Shown here piece by piece: positions 63,881 to 64,000 of a stretch of 64,000 bases of DNA. The stretch is taken from positions 33,712 to 97,711 of the forward strand of contig JAFRAT010000017.1 in the NCBI GenBank assembly GCA_017405305.1, read 5' to 3'. How positions within the stretch are numbered: position 1 is the stretch's first letter; every line of letters starts with the position of its first letter. The stretch is from Aeriscardovia sp. (GTDB taxonomy: Bacteria > Actinomycetota > Actinomycetes > Actinomycetales > Bifidobacteriaceae). Position numbers and translations under genes: made by a program. The notes under the pieces are model-generated. The model saw only the letters and a program-made list of their open reading frames with translations. It ran no database searches and was not told where the DNA came from.

Positions 63881-64000
63881 TTTGAGAACTCGAGAGCGTT
63901 GATCGTGCTATTGATATAGCCTTTTTTGAATGCCAGATCGCCTCGTTCCATGCGAGGCGGTTCTTCTGTGCGGTTCGCGCGAGGGATCGCGCGACTGTCA
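63881..64000 (+). promoter_or_regulatory. Probable rRNA-operon leader, running off the window
   Basis: TTTGAGAACTCGAGAGCG (63881-63898) matches the conserved leader sequence that precedes 16S rRNA genes in actinobacteria. It is followed by stems GCCTCG/CGAGGC (63940-63945 with 63953-63958) and TCGCGCGA/TCGCGCGA (63975-63982 with 63987-63994), of the type processed by RNase III. No 16S sequence is reached. The 63596-63880 stretch has no gene. Confidence 0.5.

Overview
The window is high-GC, densely coded chromosomal DNA from a Gram-positive actinobacterium, most likely a member of the Bifidobacteriaceae. The evidence is gene content and order: a PD-(D/E)XK mismatch endonuclease (nucS) after the F1Fo ATP synthase operon, an actinobacterial neighbourhood of uvrD2-like helicase, DUF2342 metalloprotease, ylbL-like protease, phasin and ABC1 kinase, DUF3107 and DUF3052 proteins, a Maf-Nudix fusion, and many start codons lying only 6-9 nt behind a TAnnnT box. 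I cannot name the species. No CRISPR array, prophage, integrase or insertion sequence is visible; horizontal signals are limited to gene-decay patches.

Layout. 1-6.3 kb: 3' end of ileS, a GadC-like amino-acid antiporter, a TRIC-family channel, a VKOR-family oxidoreductase and a PHP-domain hydrolase. 6.3-18.6 kb: the actinobacterial maintenance block (DUF3107 with a degenerate aminoglycoside-phosphotransferase-like protein, short UvrD helicase, DUF2342 protease, a PDZ-less YlbL-like protease, DUF3052, TM2 protein, phasin plus ABC1 kinase), four tRNAs (Val, His, Leu, Thr), a wrecked ABC-transporter ATPase gene and an acyltransferase-3 protein. 18.7-31 kb: pgi, rho, valS, a peptide-binding protein, nth, a non-coding or decayed patch, ppa and a small heat-shock gene under a HAIR-like operator. 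31-36.8 kb: an oxalate module (oxc, a decayed CaiB/BaiF CoA-transferase, frc, and a YfdV-like carrier), matching the gene content of the Escherichia coli yfdWUVE acid-tolerance operon. 37.3-45.8 kb: initiator tRNA, complete atpBEFHAGDC, nucS. 45.9-51.1 kb: a secreted FKBP isomerase divergent from a three-gene envelope operon of unknown function (two-TM protein, lipoprotein, cysteine-less thioredoxin/TPR protein). 51.1-64 kb: tRNA-Arg and argS, thrB, Maf-Nudix, RNase E/G, rplU-rpmA-obg, tRNA-Trp, secE-nusG, rplK-rplA, and finally what looks like the leader of an rRNA operon running off the window.

The genes are mostly housekeeping (translation, energy, DNA repair, RNA decay). The accessory logic is acid stress: decarboxylation of oxalyl-CoA consumes a proton, formyl-CoA:oxalate transfer recycles the CoA, the carrier is likely to move oxalate or formate, and the GadC-like antiporter and ATP synthase would contribute to the same pH homeostasis. 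The most interesting unexplained items are the decayed second CoA-transferase and the G12 tract in the oxalate module, the likely pseudokinase coupled to DUF3107, the PDZ-less Lon-like protease, the phasin-ABC1 pair, and the 46.9-51.1 kb envelope operon.
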